DNA of 64,000 nt from assembly GCA_949825065.1 (NCBI GenBank), contig OX463849.1, positions 6,138,001-6,202,000 on the forward strand. The letters run 5' to 3'. The stretch is from Odontocerum albicorne. Taxonomy: Eukaryota > Arthropoda > Insecta > Trichoptera > Odontoceridae. Each line of letters opens with the position of its first letter. Within the stretch, counting starts at the first letter, position 1. The notes under the pieces were generated by a model. It was not told the DNA's origin. It did no database searches and saw only the letters and a list, made by a program, of their open reading frames with translations. Of this stretch, positions 9,331-21,483 are shown piece by piece. The translations under genes were made by a program, and so were the position numbers.

Positions 9331-9679
9331 TGTTGCGAAATAATAATTATTATCTAGTTTATTGGTAACGAAATAGAAATAGATGAAAAAATATACATAC
9401 AAAGGTTTCACAGGATTCCAATATAAAACAATCAAAAATCAGATACTATCAGAAGAGCTGGGTTCATCGTGTACAGCATCACCTAAGGGTAAAGGGAAGA
9501 AACCCAAACAGGGGCGTACAGCTGATCTGATCGCATTGCCTTTCTAAAAAACAACAGATTACCAAAGCCAATTAAAAAGTTTTGGCACCTGTCCCCCCCA
9601 CACAATAAACACGGCATGCCACCGACCAAGTCAGTAGGAGTTAGTTGATGACCTCCGCATGATCTTTTAGCAGCGTTAT
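9331..9679. repeat. Weakly recognised dispersed repeat
   Basis: The phrase 'ATCAGAAGAGCTGGGTTCATC' and its neighbourhood resembles 49460-49520 (CAAAAGGTCTGGGCTCATC) and, more weakly, 57095-57125. It may be another retroelement 3' region on the minus strand. No protein was seen. Confidence 0.3.
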
Positions 9680-10430
9680 TTATTTAAAATTTCATTACAA
9701 ATACAATCTTACGGGTTTATTGCCAGGCGGGAATCTCTTCCAATCAACGAGACAAAAGTAAATGAAGGAAGTTACATGTTCACAAACAATGTTCAAAAGA
9801 TTATTTATATTTATGAAATTAATGGACATTAATATATTTAAAAAAAAAAGTGAGATATCATAAATCAAAGCAAAAGGAAAGGATGGTGGAAAGGAAAAAA
9901 AAATATTACTAGATATAAATTAAGATTTCTTTCAGTCGCTTCTTAAAGCATGCCAAGGACGGAACGAGTCAACGAGGAGCATTTGTTTGTAACTAGTTCT
10001 AGAGTCCCTTTGCATACACAGTAAATGGCGACGTAAAAAAAATGAACGGTGAACTGGAAAGGCTCATCAACAATCTCTGTCTGAGCGTAACGTAAGCCAA
10101 TGATCGAAAATACGATGAAAATTTTCGGCGAGATAAGAGAGGGTGGCGGGACAGTTACGGATGTTATACAATAGATGTAGTATGTGGATCTGGTGTCTAT
10201 TTCTCAAGTTTAACCAGTTCAGCGCCTTCTGGTATGAAGTGATATGATTGTTTGTGTACTTTCTCCGGTTGAAACTAAATCTTAGACAAACATTTTGATG
10301 ACGCTTTAATTTGTCCAGCTGTTCTTCCGTAATATCCAAATAACAGACGTCCGCGTAGTCTTAAATAAGAAACAGAGATTGCATGAGTAAAATTTTGGTT
10401 TTAGTAAGCAGGAATCTTTGCAGCACTTTA
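9680..10430 (-). pseudogene. Non-LTR retrotransposon (LINE) 3' end with RT C-terminus
   Basis: Minus-strand translation from about 10430 gives RFLLTKTKILLMQSLF, a break, DYADVCYLDITEEQLDKL, then an open stretch (10067-10339) with LNWLNLRNRHQIHILHLLYN. A decayed end follows with SPFTVYAKG and FKKRLKEIL at about 9925. The family resembles insect LINE proteins with DYADVCYLDI...LDKLERLQN...LHILSLLY. A 3' UTR runs to 'TTGGAAGAGATTCCCGCCTG' and GCAATAAACCCG, the tail also used by the local SINEs. The catalytic RT core is missing. Confidence 0.7.
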
Positions 10431-10533
10431 AGGGCTGAAAGACTGAAAAAGATCCTTCGTCTACCTCATTTATTTGATCTCGCTACGAAAGAGCATTATT
10501 TCTTAGCACTTTTGGGTTTTTAACGGTTTAATT

Positions 10534-10658
10534 AAATGGTATGATAGAACCATCGAGTAATATAATAGTATGATAGAACCATCGAGTAATATAATGGTAT
10601 GATAGAACCATCGAGTAATATAACGGTATGATAGAACCATCGAGTAATATAATGGTAT
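10534..10658. repeat. 29-bp minisatellite, left part
   Basis: The unit ATGGTATGATAGAACC continues ATCGAGTAATATA. About four copies precede the LTR-like insertion, and roughly two more follow at 11082-11140, so the array was split by it. Confidence 0.85.
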
Positions 10659-11081
10659 TGTGGGAACCACGGTCGTCGCTGAATATTGTCAACACATACG
10701 GTCAACGACCGATGAAACCACCTTTGGATATGTCCGAAGGTCACATACCAAAACATTGACGCGGCCGGACAACGCGCCGCATTCCACAGTAGAAAGAGAA
10801 CGCATCACGCTGTCTCGCCGGTTCCGTAAACAAATTGTTTACCTACAATACTATTTACGATATCTGCAATACTTCAATTGACCATTTCTGCACGCACAGA
10901 AGCGAGATAAATGTATATCGCGGGCGCCCTCCCGCGCCCATTCTGAAATGTTATAAATACCCATATACTGATAAATAAAACATTCATTCACTCTCTCCTT
11001 CCGCATTGCTATTTAACGTATTTTATTTATTTACCAACAGCTACTATCATCATCACGTCCCACTAGAACCATTCCGCTAAA
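10659..11081 (+). mobile_element. LTR-like repeat, copy 2 (solo LTR?)
   Basis: 423 bp starting TGTGGGAACC and ending ATTCCGCTAAA. It contains TATAAATA (10952-10959) and AATAAA (10974-10979), the spacing expected of an LTR promoter and poly(A) site. The flanks GTAT (left) and TTAT (right) fit a 4-bp target duplication with one change, and joining them rebuilds the minisatellite unit. It is shared with 1159-1527 and 46903-47377. The termini are not a clean TG...CA pair, so the LTR class is inferred and not proven. Confidence 0.55.
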
Positions 11082-11140
11082 TTATGATTGAACCATCGAG
11101 TAATATAACGGAATGATAGACCCATCGAGTAATACAATAG
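11082..11140. repeat. 29-bp minisatellite, right part
   Basis: Continuation of the array at 10534-10658 with more substitutions (GAACC to GACCC). Confidence 0.75.
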
Positions 11141-11420
11141 TACGTATAAATGGAAGAGGTAGACCATGAAAAATAATGCTAGATTGAATGAATTAGATAT
11201 TGAAAGAAGACGTCGAAAAAACATAGTAGAAAATTGTGTATTTGTATAGAAATGTATGGAAACATGTCCTCTTCACCTGCATCGCAATGTGATATGGCGT
11301 GACGATGTTGAACGAGTTCATTCAATTTACAATTTTCACAATAGTATCACTCTGAATATGTTCATTACATGAACACGAACATCGTTCGGTACAAGATATT
11401 CGGTACATTTTTTTTGTTTA

Positions 11421-12012
11421 ATAACCCTTGGGTAGTGAGTACGCGATCAAAAATTAGCGATTTTAAATCGGAAAAATAAGACCATTCATAATATCCTTAA
11501 TTAATTATAATTGAAGTTAAAAATTATAATAATTGAGATTTATTTGCTGAAAACATTAAAAAACCATCTGGCAACGCTCACGGAACGGGCGTACGTCTAA
11601 TCTATTAGCAAGCCCAGAAGCAACTGCGGCGCGGAGCAGTAGTGGCTTACACCGGCGTGGCTTACGCTTGCGACGATTGAGACAAGTGAGCTCCTCGCAA
11701 TTCAGTGGAGTATGCAAGAGTGAGATGCATATAGTATCGCGCTTCCCGCATACTCTTCACCTATCGTCAAGACACAAGGTCGAGGCACTCACAGCGTTTA
11801 AATGCGAATTTGTTTCCGATCTTCACAAAATACCCACGATATAGTCGATAAACTCTGATTATTATTAATATTATTTTTTAAATCAATGCGTAAATATATA
11901 TTATGGAGGAATACCTAAAATCTTAACCTTGTATTTATTATATTTATAGAGATATTGATGGTTATTAGAAGCAACTTGTAGAAGATACCCAACACAGGGA
12001 AGGAAAGGTTAA
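11421..12012 (-). mobile_element. TTAA MITE, family A2, one end deleted
   Basis: The right end is intact (AACACAGGGAAGGAAAGG then TTAA at 12009-12012). The left end reads TAACCCTT then jumps to GGGTAGTGAG. Compared with 43510-44149 and 57818-58446 about 40 bp of subterminal sequence are missing. The interior 'GGAACGGGCGTACGTCTAAT' and the GC-rich middle identify the A2 subfamily. Confidence 0.7.
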
Positions 12013-12289
12013 GGGAGTTCCACTAAGAATTATCAGTTAATTATTACCTATTATGCACCTTAAAATGTTCGAATTGGTGATAGAAATATATTTAAGAGCA
12101 TGGTATTTAGACAAAGTGTCTTTGGCTTCATGCATAAAATCCTTTTGGTTTAGGGCAACTGAAGAAGGCCCGAAATTCGAAGTTCGTCACCGAATACATT
12201 GAAAATACTACCTCAAGTAAAAATGGAATAACGCTCGCACTCTCGCGAATATCGTTACACGATAAACAATTTTTTCAGATAGAAAACTT
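12013..12289. other. Unclassified
   Basis: Includes 'CTGAAGAAGGCCCGAAATTC' at about 12169, which is reminiscent of Penelope terminal motifs but unsupported by other Penelope sequence here. Confidence 0.3.
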
Positions 12290-12352
12290 TTTTTTCTGGG
12301 TGCCATTAGGAATCGAACATTAATCTTACAAACTAGGCCATAGAGGTCGTCA
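12290..12352 (-). repeat. tRNA-derived SINE head
   Basis: On the minus strand, CTGACGACCTCTATGGCCTA then GTTTGTAAGATTAATG and GTTCGATTCCTAAT. This is the A-box/B-box layout of the SINE family, with better copies at 39136 and 42859. It is degenerate and the SINE tail is not clear. Confidence 0.5.
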
Positions 12353-14339
12353 GTTGAAAACTTATCAATAAGATAAGTTTCATGGTATTTTTTTTCTTAA
12401 AAACTTAAATGTAGATTCATATTAAGGAAGTATGACTACGTGTTAGAATTTCAGGACAGACAATGTCTTAAAATCAGAAAGTAAAGAAACTTTCGCGCTG
12501 TGTCGACATTGTTCTGCTTGCTTAACAATCCCAATTCTTTATCATATCTTTGCGGAAAAATCTACTTCAGACAGAGTGACACTCCTTTACTTGCCACACA
12601 CCACAGTTAATTTTACGCGTATTAATTTGCGGTTCCATCGTAGTGACTAATGAAACGAATTCATAAGAGTTATCAGATGTGCACCATCATTATTTGCGTT
12701 CATCATAACATTTCTCAGAATATCATTTCATCTTAATCTTCCTTTCTTACAAATTTATTTCCTTTACTTGTAAGATTAATCTTTAGAGATTGGTCATTTG
12801 TGGCTTATTTTTACTTGAATTTAAATAAATTTTTTTTGTGCAATATGTCATGAATAAAAGAAGTGTGACGTTTCCAAGATGAAGTGGTTGGATGGCTAAA
12901 ATTTCTGTATAGCAATAAGCCCGTCATATGTACCATGTATAACCATAAATACAAAATTACGAAAATAAAAATAAACAATTTTACATGAAATGAAAAAATG
13001 TAATGTCGACCGGTTAACATAATTATTTTCTTATAAGATCGTCAATAAAAAATGGGTATTTCATAAAGCAATGTCTACTCAACAGGTGAGATAAGATTTA
13101 TCAATTATTTTCTTATCAATAATATATATTATTGATAAAAATGTAGGTAACGTTTGCATTTATATAGGACGATAAACATCAGACGTGATGTTGCATCATA
13201 AATGTTTAATAATCATGACTAATGGCTGATGACATTAAGTATTATATTCAGCCAAAATTTCAAGTATTACTTTATATACTCGTACATTCACTTAAAAAAT
13301 TGTAATGAATTTAAATCTAGCGCAGTGCTGTCAAACTGGCGTTATTCGATACGTGTTAGTCTCGAATTTATTTTTAAATGTACTCTTTGTATCAGATATT
13401 TTGATTATATTTTACCTTGTATAGTACTTAAGGGTGTGCGATAAATAAACGTCTAACTTCCTCGCTGCCGGGCTCACCCTCTATTCGTGGACGTGTATCT
13501 CGACTGAGTGGATGTTATGAGATGAGCCCAGATCCGTCAGCTTCTCATTTAAATGAATTTTTTTTCAACATTATCTTTTAATACGTACACATGTAATTAC
13601 AAGTTATACCAAATGTATATATTATCTCTATACTAGGTTGCTTTCAATAAGCTTTTGTTTATTTTTATTTGCTATTGAATATACATTATTATACGACTAT
13701 AATAATATATTCTGCACATAACGCAAATGACTAAAATATTCAACTGAATATATAAATGAATATAAAAAAAGCTTTAGCTATAAAAAAAGTACAACATACA
13801 CGTTCTTCCTGAAGTGTTACTTAAGAAGTAAAAAAATCATCGAAGTAATAAAATATGTTGATAAATTTTTAATTTTGCTAAAATACGAGTTTTTGTGACT
13901 ATTGTAAGTAAAGTTATATGGAAACACGTGCAATATACATACTGATTGCCGAATCTGTGTAGTTTTACTACGAGTATACAAACGCTTTACAAATAAATAG
14001 TAGTAATTACATCACTGTAAAATAAAATATTTTGTATAGTGAGCCTACAAGTAACAAGTAATTTTACAAACTGAATAAGTTTCGGGCTCTCATAATATGA
14101 GCAGACAATTTTATGTATTATAATTTTGAGAGGTGCATAATTTCTCTTCTATCTGATAAAGCTGTAAGGTTTATGATTTCCATCCAAAAATGTTACCCTA
14201 TTCAAACTTAGGATTTGCAGTTAAGAGTTGATTAAATGTTCAAATTCCGAATAATGAAGTATGGGTTAAAACATTTGTGACGTAAATGAAAAAAACGATG
14301 ACTTTCGAGAGAAGGAAGATATTGACCGAACAAATTTAT
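12353..14339. other. Long AT-rich stretch, little recognised
   Basis: At 12875-12985 (+) 'GAAGTGGTTGGATGGCTAAA' plus GCAATAAGCCCG and an A-rich end is a LINE/SINE 3' tail. At 13455-13555 the sequence is briefly less AT-rich. No coding remnant or tandem array was recognised in the remainder. Confidence 0.45.
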
Positions 14340-15480
14340 TTAACAAAGCATTAAGCATATGTGCATAGGGCTGTTTTTACATGATATTGTTTGAGATATG
14401 AAAGTAACAGGCAATATCCAGTTGTTATTCATATCCAACGCACAAATGGTGGTATTTCACATGAATTTGCTTCAGGCAAGAAAGTAACAGGCAATATCCA
14501 GTTATCACCAATATACAAAACGTAAAGGGCTGTATTTGACATGAATTTATTTGAGATAAGAAAGTAACAGACAATGTCCTATAATTACTCAAATGGCTGT
14601 ATTAAACACGAATTTGGCTGATGCGAGAAAGTAACAGGCAATATACAGTTATCACCAATATAATATACAATACGCTAAGGGCTGTATTTGACATGAATTT
14701 ATTTGAGATAAGAAAGTAACATGCAATATCCTATAATTACTCAAATGGCTGTATTTAACACGAATTTGGCTGATGCAAGAAAGTGACAGGCAATATACAG
14801 TTATCACCAATAAACAATACACTAAGGGCTGTATTTGACATTAATTTATTTGAGATAAGAAAGTAACATGCAATATTCCATAATAACTCAAATGGCTGTC
14901 TTTAACATGAATTTGGCTGATGCAAGAAAGTAACAGGCAATACACAGTTATCACCAAAATGCAATACACTAAGGGCTTTATTTGCTATGAATTTATTTGA
15001 GATAAGAAAGTAACAGGCAATATCCTATAATTACTCAAATGGCTGTCTTTACCACGAATTTGGCTGATGTAAGAAAGTAACAGGCAATATTCAGTTATCA
15101 CCAATCAATACACTAAGGGCTGAATTTGATATGAATTTATTTGAGATAAGAAAATAACAGGCAATATCCTATAATTACTCAAATGACTTTATTTAACACG
15201 AATTTGGCTGATGCAAGAAAGTAACGGACAATATCCAGTTATCACCAATATACAATAAACCAAGGGCTGTATTTGTTATGAATTTATTTGAGATAAGAAA
15301 GTAACAGACAATATCCTATAATTACTCAAATGGCTGTCTTTTACTTGAATTTGGTTGATGCAAGAAAGTAACAGGCAATAAATATACAGTTATTACTCAT
15401 ATGCGATACACGAAAGGTTGTCTCAAACATGAATTTGGTTGATTAAAAAAAACTAATAGCCAATATTCAGTTATTTCTCA
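14340..15480. repeat. Satellite-like array, ~75-bp half-units in ~150-bp dimers
   Basis: Two related half-units alternate. One runs GGGCTGTATTTGACATG, AATTTATTTGAGATAAG, AAAGTAACAGGCAATATCC, TATAATTACTC. The other runs AAATGGCTGT, AATTTGGCTGATGCAAG, AAAGTAACAGGCAATA, CAGTTATCACC. The shared core is AAGAAAGTAACAGGCAATAT. The alternation gives a dimeric higher-order repeat of about 150 bp. The same repeat resumes after the assembly gap at 17796. Confidence 0.85.
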
Positions 15481-15780
15481 GCCAATGTTTGAATTTGTAT
15501 TAGATAGCTACATATCGTTAGTAAAATAATAATTTCAAGCAAACATATTTGAAAGTAGAACTATTAACTAAATTGTATACCGGGAATTTGAGAAAATTGA
15601 ATGCTAAGCAAGCAAGATGATTGCCAGGCTTTATGAATATTATGAATCACCGATATCGAGTTCATTCTATCATAAACCAAAACTATTTCAATTTGAATAA
15701 GTCATGTTATTGAAAAATAAAGCACACACTCAATATGGCAGTGGAATATTTGTAGTGTGATAATGGAAATGGACACGTAT
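15310..15780. repeat. Segment duplicated at 17796-18265 (left copy)
   Basis: The end of the array plus about 300 bp of non-repetitive flank (through GGACACGTATCA) recurs at 17796-18265 with scattered substitutions. The two copies diverge abruptly after CACGTATCA. Confidence 0.85.
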
Positions 15781-15790
15781 CAAGATAGCA

Positions 15791-16870
15791 ATGGAGAAAA
15801 TTACTCTTTGTTTATTTATGTCGGACGAAGCTCATTTTGACTGTAACGGCAATGTTATACTTCGGAAATTCTAGGATGGGTTCATTGACAGTTGACAAAT
15901 TTGCCCCAATACAACATTGTAACGACGTTCAGTAATTTTAATTATTTTATCAACTTTAATATAAGCCTCGATTCTAATAAATAGCAAGTTATTTAGGTCA
16001 ATACATTACATAAAACTAACAATAATGACAAATTAAAACATTTTGTTACAAATTAGCAAAAATGTGGCAGTTGTTAAAATCAAATAATATTTGGTGACGT
16101 TTCTCAAAAGTCACTACGTTAGTGTGCATTGGCTAGGGATGGGGTATTCGATAATTGGATTTTCGATATTTTTATACCTAAAATGAAATATTCGTAATTA
16201 ATATTAATTCATAGTGGATCTTGGCCTATTTTAAGATAGATACAAATCACACAATACATTAGAAAGTCAATATAATGAAAATTAGGAATTAAAACGTCAG
16301 TTTAGAGAAAAACAAGTTTTCGGTTAAAACGCCACACGACCCATCCCAGATTTTCTGAACTATAACAAGCAAAACTGCTGAATTTGAACTATAGAAATTC
16401 TCCGAAAATAGCGGTACTGGTCAAGTGCAGTTTCGACCAAGTGCATTTTGGTCAATATTTTTTTTAATAAAATGGTGCAACCATAATAAAGTAAACGATA
16501 AGCGTTAATTAAAAATGTTGGAGCAATTTTTCTTCCAGAAAGTGCGCCGATGGAACATTACAAAAAAATATATTGTTTCAACAAGATAAGGATACAAACG
16601 TTACATTGTAAACCCCGTAATGGATGCTCTGCGTAGGAAATTTGGAGTAAAGATAATTTCACGAAACAGCACATATTGTTGGCCTTCAAGGTCACCAGAT
16701 CTCACTACTCCGGATTTCTATTTATGGGGTTGTTTCAAGAGGAGGTGTATACAACCAAGTCACTCAACAGGAACGAGCTGAATATATTTAATAATCAGGG
16801 CCGTTATTGAAGTCATACCCTTAGCCCCATTATCATTTGTGATGAACAATGTTTTAGTTCTAGGAGGGTA
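15791..16870 (+). pseudogene. IS630/mariner-type transposase relic, interrupted
   Basis: Two pieces are legible. At 15791-15858 the frame gives MEKITLCLFMSDEAHFDCNG, the conserved F-SDEAHF-x-x-NG segment around a catalytic aspartate. At 16570-16790 the frames give FQQD, then (from 16621) MDALRRKFGVKIISR, SRSPDLTTPDFYLWGCFKRR, which carry the SPDLTPxDFxLWG motif with its catalytic aspartate. Half of a long-TIR MITE (15859-16013) and unrelated sequence lie between. It is non-functional. Confidence 0.7.
15859..16013. mobile_element. Half copy of long-TIR MITE
   Basis: Starts CTTCGGAAATTCTAGG and is about 90% like the complement of the right two-thirds of the full element at 56624-56836, ending at ATTACATA. 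It interrupts the transposase relic. Confidence 0.65.
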
Positions 16871-16977
16871 CGAGTACTGTATCAATAAGCGCGAGAGACA
16901 TTAACACCTAATTATTTAACTAAATAAAAAAATTTAAATCTATTTTGGTAGCAAGATTCATGCCCTACTTTGTATAC

Positions 16978-17135
16978 TGACGACCTCCGTGACCCAAATG
17001 ATATTACGCTTGACTGGATTCAATTCCAGTTGGAATCGATTTTATTTTAAAAAAATGTGACCGTCTAGTTATTACATTTAAGATCTCTTTAACATATTTC
17101 TCGTTAGTTGGAAGAAATTGCACAAAACACTCGAC
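16978..17135 (+). repeat. tRNA-derived SINE, degenerate
   Basis: Begins TGACGACCTCCGTGACCC (A-box region), continues GGATTCAATTCCAGTTGGAA (B-box region), and ends with CGTTAGTTGGAAGAAATTGC, the SINE/LINE tail. Confidence 0.55.
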
Positions 17136-17595
17136 TGAAACATTTAAATAATTTGTTAAGTGGTCCTTCTGAACGGATTTTTAAATTAAAATATTTTAAA
17201 TGATACAAATTGATAACAGGTTTCGCATTTATAAATTTACAAAGTTGATTATTTTTTTCATTCATATCAACTCATTTCGTTATCTATATATTGCAGTTAT
17301 CTGCTAATAAAGATCTTAGCAAAAGGATTAAAATGGATTAAAAACTAAATAATTAGAAGCTATCAATTTATTTTTTTAATTATCAAATTGGGTGTGGTAG
17401 ACAACAGCAGGTATTTAATTTAGATTCAATAGATACGTTTGATTGATCGTTGACCTAATATAAAATGCTTATCATAAAATTTAATATTATTTTTAATTGA
17501 ATGTTTTACTGTGGATCGCCATGAAATATGAATGTTCTCCAAATTGTGTATAACATTTTTTTTATTAATTCATATGGTAACCCTTAAAATGATAA
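17136..17595. other. AT-rich, nothing recognised
   Basis: No feature seen before the gap. Confidence 0.45.
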
Positions 17596-17795
17596 NNNNN
17601 NNNNNNNNNNNNNNNNNNNNNNNNNNNNNNNNNNNNNNNNNNNNNNNNNNNNNNNNNNNNNNNNNNNNNNNNNNNNNNNNNNNNNNNNNNNNNNNNNNNN
17701 NNNNNNNNNNNNNNNNNNNNNNNNNNNNNNNNNNNNNNNNNNNNNNNNNNNNNNNNNNNNNNNNNNNNNNNNNNNNNNNNNNNNNNNNNNNNNNN
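17596..17795. other. Assembly gap of exactly 200 N
   Basis: A run of 200 N. The round number suggests an arbitrary gap size. It is followed directly by satellite sequence, so an unresolved repeat is the probable cause. Confidence 0.95.
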
Positions 17796-18265
17796 AATAT
17801 CCTATAATAACTCAAATGGCTGTCTTTTACTTGAATTTGGTTGATGCAAGAAAGTAACATGCAATATCCAGTTATTACTCATATGCAATACACGAAAGGT
17901 TGTCTCAAACATGAATTTGGTTGATTAAAAAAAACTAATAGCCAATACCCAAGTATTTCTCAGTCAATGTTTGAATTTGTATTAGATAGCTACATATCGT
18001 TAGTAAAATAATAATTTCAAGCAAATATATTTGAAAGTAGAGCTAATAACTAAATTGTATACCGGGAGTTTGAGAAAACTGGATGCTTAGCAAGCAAAAT
18101 AATTGCCAGGCTTTATGAATATTATAAATCACCGATATCGAGTTTATTCTATCAAAAACCAAAAATATTTCAATTTGAATAAGTCATGTTATTGAAAAAT
18201 AAAGCACACGCTCAAAATGACAGTGGAATATTTGAAGTGTGGTAATGGAAATGTACACGTATCAT
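17796..18265. repeat. Segment duplicated from 15310-15780 (right copy)
   Basis: Starts in the satellite repeat and follows the left copy through GTACACGTATCA. Identity is high, with substitutions scattered through it. Confidence 0.85.
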
Positions 18266-18389
18266 TGAAGTTTGTTCACGAAGTGCTATATTAAAAGAAG
18301 AGTATCCGCAAGCAATAGAGTCAGTGGTAGGTTATTCATCGTATTTACTGATCAGATCATTTCAAAAGAAGCAAAGCTGGTTTGTAATA

Positions 18390-18830
18390 AATTAGTTTTG
18401 ATCCTTACATTATTTGAAAGTGAAAAAGGGATGTAGAAAAAAAGTGGTTGAAGTAAGATTAATGGTGTAAACATGAAAGCTTTGCGTAAAATGTGTGGAT
18501 AAATTATACATGAAAGAAAAGTATTAGTAAAGAATGAGGATTGAAATAAAAAGCAGTGCTTGAAAGGAGGATTGAGATAATTCGGGCATGTAGAAAGAAT
18601 GAATGATGAATTATTTACAAAAATAATATATACGAGTAGTACAGAAGGTACCAAAAGTTAAGGCAGACTTAAAAAAACGCGGCGCAATCAAATTAATCAA
18701 ATTCTGATAGAAGAAGAGCAAAAAGCATTCATAATAGGAGAGTATGCGTCTAAGAACATAAAAGATACGAAAGATATGTAGCAGAATAGGAGAGCAGATA
18801 CGTTCTCTCTGCGTGCCCTAATAAGAACAC
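18390..18830 (+). pseudogene. RTE-like RT C-terminus relic
   Basis: Plus-strand frames include MKALRKMCG, then FGHVERMNDELFTKIIYTSS and LKKTRRNQINQILIEEEQK, with stops and shifts between. These match the WFGHVERMNDERLTKQIY segment and the R-x-TW-x-DQ-x-N-x-IL segment of the RTE-like family. The tail (TTCTCTCTGCGTGCCC) also matches. Confidence 0.65.
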
Positions 18831-19365
18831 GGTGTGAACGTAATTTTTATGAGATAACTGAGGAAAGATTGTATCATGCTACTCATTTATATGACTCGAT
18901 ATTTTTGCGCATTAAGAATTCATTTGTATTTGTGTTTTTTTATATAAATATGTATATTTGAAAAAATGGGTGTATTAGTTTGGTCTTTTTTCTCAATATG
19001 TGTCCTAAATAAAACTGCCTAACGAAAAGCCACATCAGATTTAATCCTTGCCATAGAAACTCTGGGTTTAATTTGTCAAGTATGTGTGCTTGCTGAAGTG
19101 CAACAGTTTGCAAATAATAAACCAATACACGCAGAAGCGTCTTCCATTCACAGGATGACGGAATGTCATACTCGGTCACAAGGGATAGCCTATCGATCGA
19201 CTTGCATTTCCCCGACATTAATTTGGCACCTATTGTTCATTTTCCCCATTCACATACATTAGTTGGTACTAAGGTGCTCTTATGAAAGTGTTTTTTTTTG
19301 TTTTTAGTTTTGTGGTTTTGGTGAAAACTAATAAAAAATACCATTTTTACTGTTCGGCATTCGGG
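18831..19365. other. Nothing recognised
   Basis: A 92-codon reverse open frame (18940-19218) shows no similarity I recognise. Confidence 0.4.
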
Positions 19366-19550
19366 GAAATATTTTCGTCAATCACCAATTTTGAATAACT
19401 TTATAATTTCAAAATGTTCGTCACTCACTGATTTTGAATAACTTTATAATTTCAAAAAGTTCGTCGCTGACCGATTTTGAATAACTTTATAATTTCAAAA
19501 TTTTCGTCACTCACCGATTTTGAATAACTTTTTTATTTCAAAATTTTGAT
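19366..19550. repeat. 43-bp minisatellite, about 4 copies
   Basis: The unit contains TTCGTCACTCACCGATTTTG and AATAACTTTATAATTTCAAAA. GAATAACT recurs exactly every 43 bp at 19393, 19436 and 19479. Confidence 0.9.
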
Positions 19551-19669
19551 CTTCGTTTTGCAGAAAACTATTTTTAAATTAAATTTTCACCATATATTTT
19601 TGATTGCTTAGAATAATCTCATAGTTTTAATACTCTATGTATTCACATATTTATTTAAATTAAACTATA

Positions 19670-19880
19670 ATCCTTTTGAGATAAGCAGAGAGGATATATT
19701 TCCACGCCTTTTTATCCATCCACACAGTCTTCGTCTCTTTCATACCCATAAGTCAAATCATAAATGCTTTTTTTTTTCTTACCATCCTTAACTATTTCTC
19801 AAAATGAAATTTCCCGAATTATGAACTAATTTTTCCTCTTTCCATCTCTTCCTCAATCTCCATTCATTCCAGATACATAT
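19670..19880 (-). repeat. RTE-like 3' end fragment
   Basis: 'AAGCAGAGAGGATATATTTCC' resembles the 'GGCAGAGAGAATAAATCTCC' 3'-end motif seen on the minus strand at 52955 and 38860. The remainder is decayed. Confidence 0.4.
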
Positions 19881-21483
19881 TAACCACTATAAATGGTTAG
19901 TCAATTACCCGAACACAGAATCAAATTGAATACAGTAATTTTTATAACAAATATTATAAATAAAGTATATTAAATTATTTATTAAATTTAAACTAAAAAG
20001 TTAAATAATGCAGAATAAAAAAAACAAGAAAATATAAACCAAATGCCGAGCTGTTAAAAATTTATTGTAAAATATGATTTATTTTGCTGCAAAAAATAAA
20101 TATTTATAAAGATTTTTACATTTCATCACCAATTAAATGTAAAATATGTGTCAAAATGTTTCGTCACTTATTAAAATTATATTATTGAATAAAAAAAAAA
20201 CCTTTATTTTTATTAAACAAATTTGTGTCAATTAATTTGCTTTGTTATAAATGTCAAATTTTTTGTTTGAAAATACCAATTTATAAAAAAAACTTCGATA
20301 TTATGTTTCCATTTGTTTTTTTTTAAATAACTACAAAATGTGTTAATTGTTAGGAATAGGAAATTACTTGAAGTCAGTGCAAAAAAAATACACTAAATAA
20401 CTACAAAATATAAAGAAATTTATTCGTGTCTGAAGTTAACTTGTTATTTATTTTTACAAATACGTGTTAACAAACATTCTCGTTCAAAGCGTAAATTAGA
20501 TCTTCTCACCTTTTTGGGAAACTGAGTTATTGCGTTTTTAGAAATCAACATCGTCGAGTTTAAAGTACAACTTTAGAAAACTTATATTTACGAAAAATAC
20601 AATAAATTGTTGGAACTTTTATGGGTTAAATGTAAAAAAAAGCTATGATCCTATCATTTCAACATAACATTACAAAAATAAATCATGAGGATTTTAATCA
20701 ATGTTCATGAGGATTTCAATCAATGTTCATGAGGATTTGAATGGCTACAATTTTTTCAATTACATTTCTTATAAATTTAATTTAAATTGACAGAAAATTT
20801 TAACGCTTGCTCTTGTTATACTGTAGACTCGCTTAAAATAACACGAAATAATTTGTGCTTTGCCCCAAATTCATACTCTAGTCTTTATACTAGATACCAA
20901 AATTTTACCTTAAAATTTCGGGATTCGCATTTAGAGCTGGACCTCATACACTCCTAACTTTAAAGAGTGGTAATTTGCACGAAATTCAACATTGAAAAGT
21001 TTTTAGATATTTGAGATTCAGTATTTAGTGTTAATATCTGACTATGGATTAAGGCCTATGTATCAACTTGAAATAATTTCCTTCAAATCACAAAATTTTC
21101 CTATGTGTATAGAGACTTTTTCTTTAAAAGGAAATTTATATAATTTTCGTATTTCTATGGTTTTAAATTGATTTATTTTCAATTTTTATAAAATATATCA
21201 AGCAGGTGACTGTGATATTAGTGAAAATATTGAATAAAGCTATTTTTTTTCTCTTTTAGTAGTTTAGTATATCTACATTGTCTTGCTCGAAAAACACGAA
21301 ATAACATGGAATTTCAACTTTACTCAGTTTTTAGGTTTAAAAATATATACTTTGTATGTTTTACATATTTATTTACTTAACATTTGATATTAGTTTAACG
21401 CATCACATATATCGAATCACAAGATAAAAATATATAACATAATGACAACACGAACAATGTAATTCGTTGTTCCGTGTAAAGTG
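19881..21483. other. Very AT-rich stretch
   Basis: Contains only a small triplication at 20685-20741 of a 24-bp unit (TTCATGAGGATTT plus CAATCAATG). No coding remnant was recognised. Confidence 0.5.

Noticed and set aside
12160..12200. Second hammerhead-like string CTGAAGAAGGCCCGAAATTC near a GTTCGTC
   Set aside because: Stem II would be GGCC with no loop and stem III is ambiguous; no Penelope sequence supports it locally.
17532..17860. Open frames crossing the N run
   Set aside because: They consist mostly of undetermined residues from the assembly gap.
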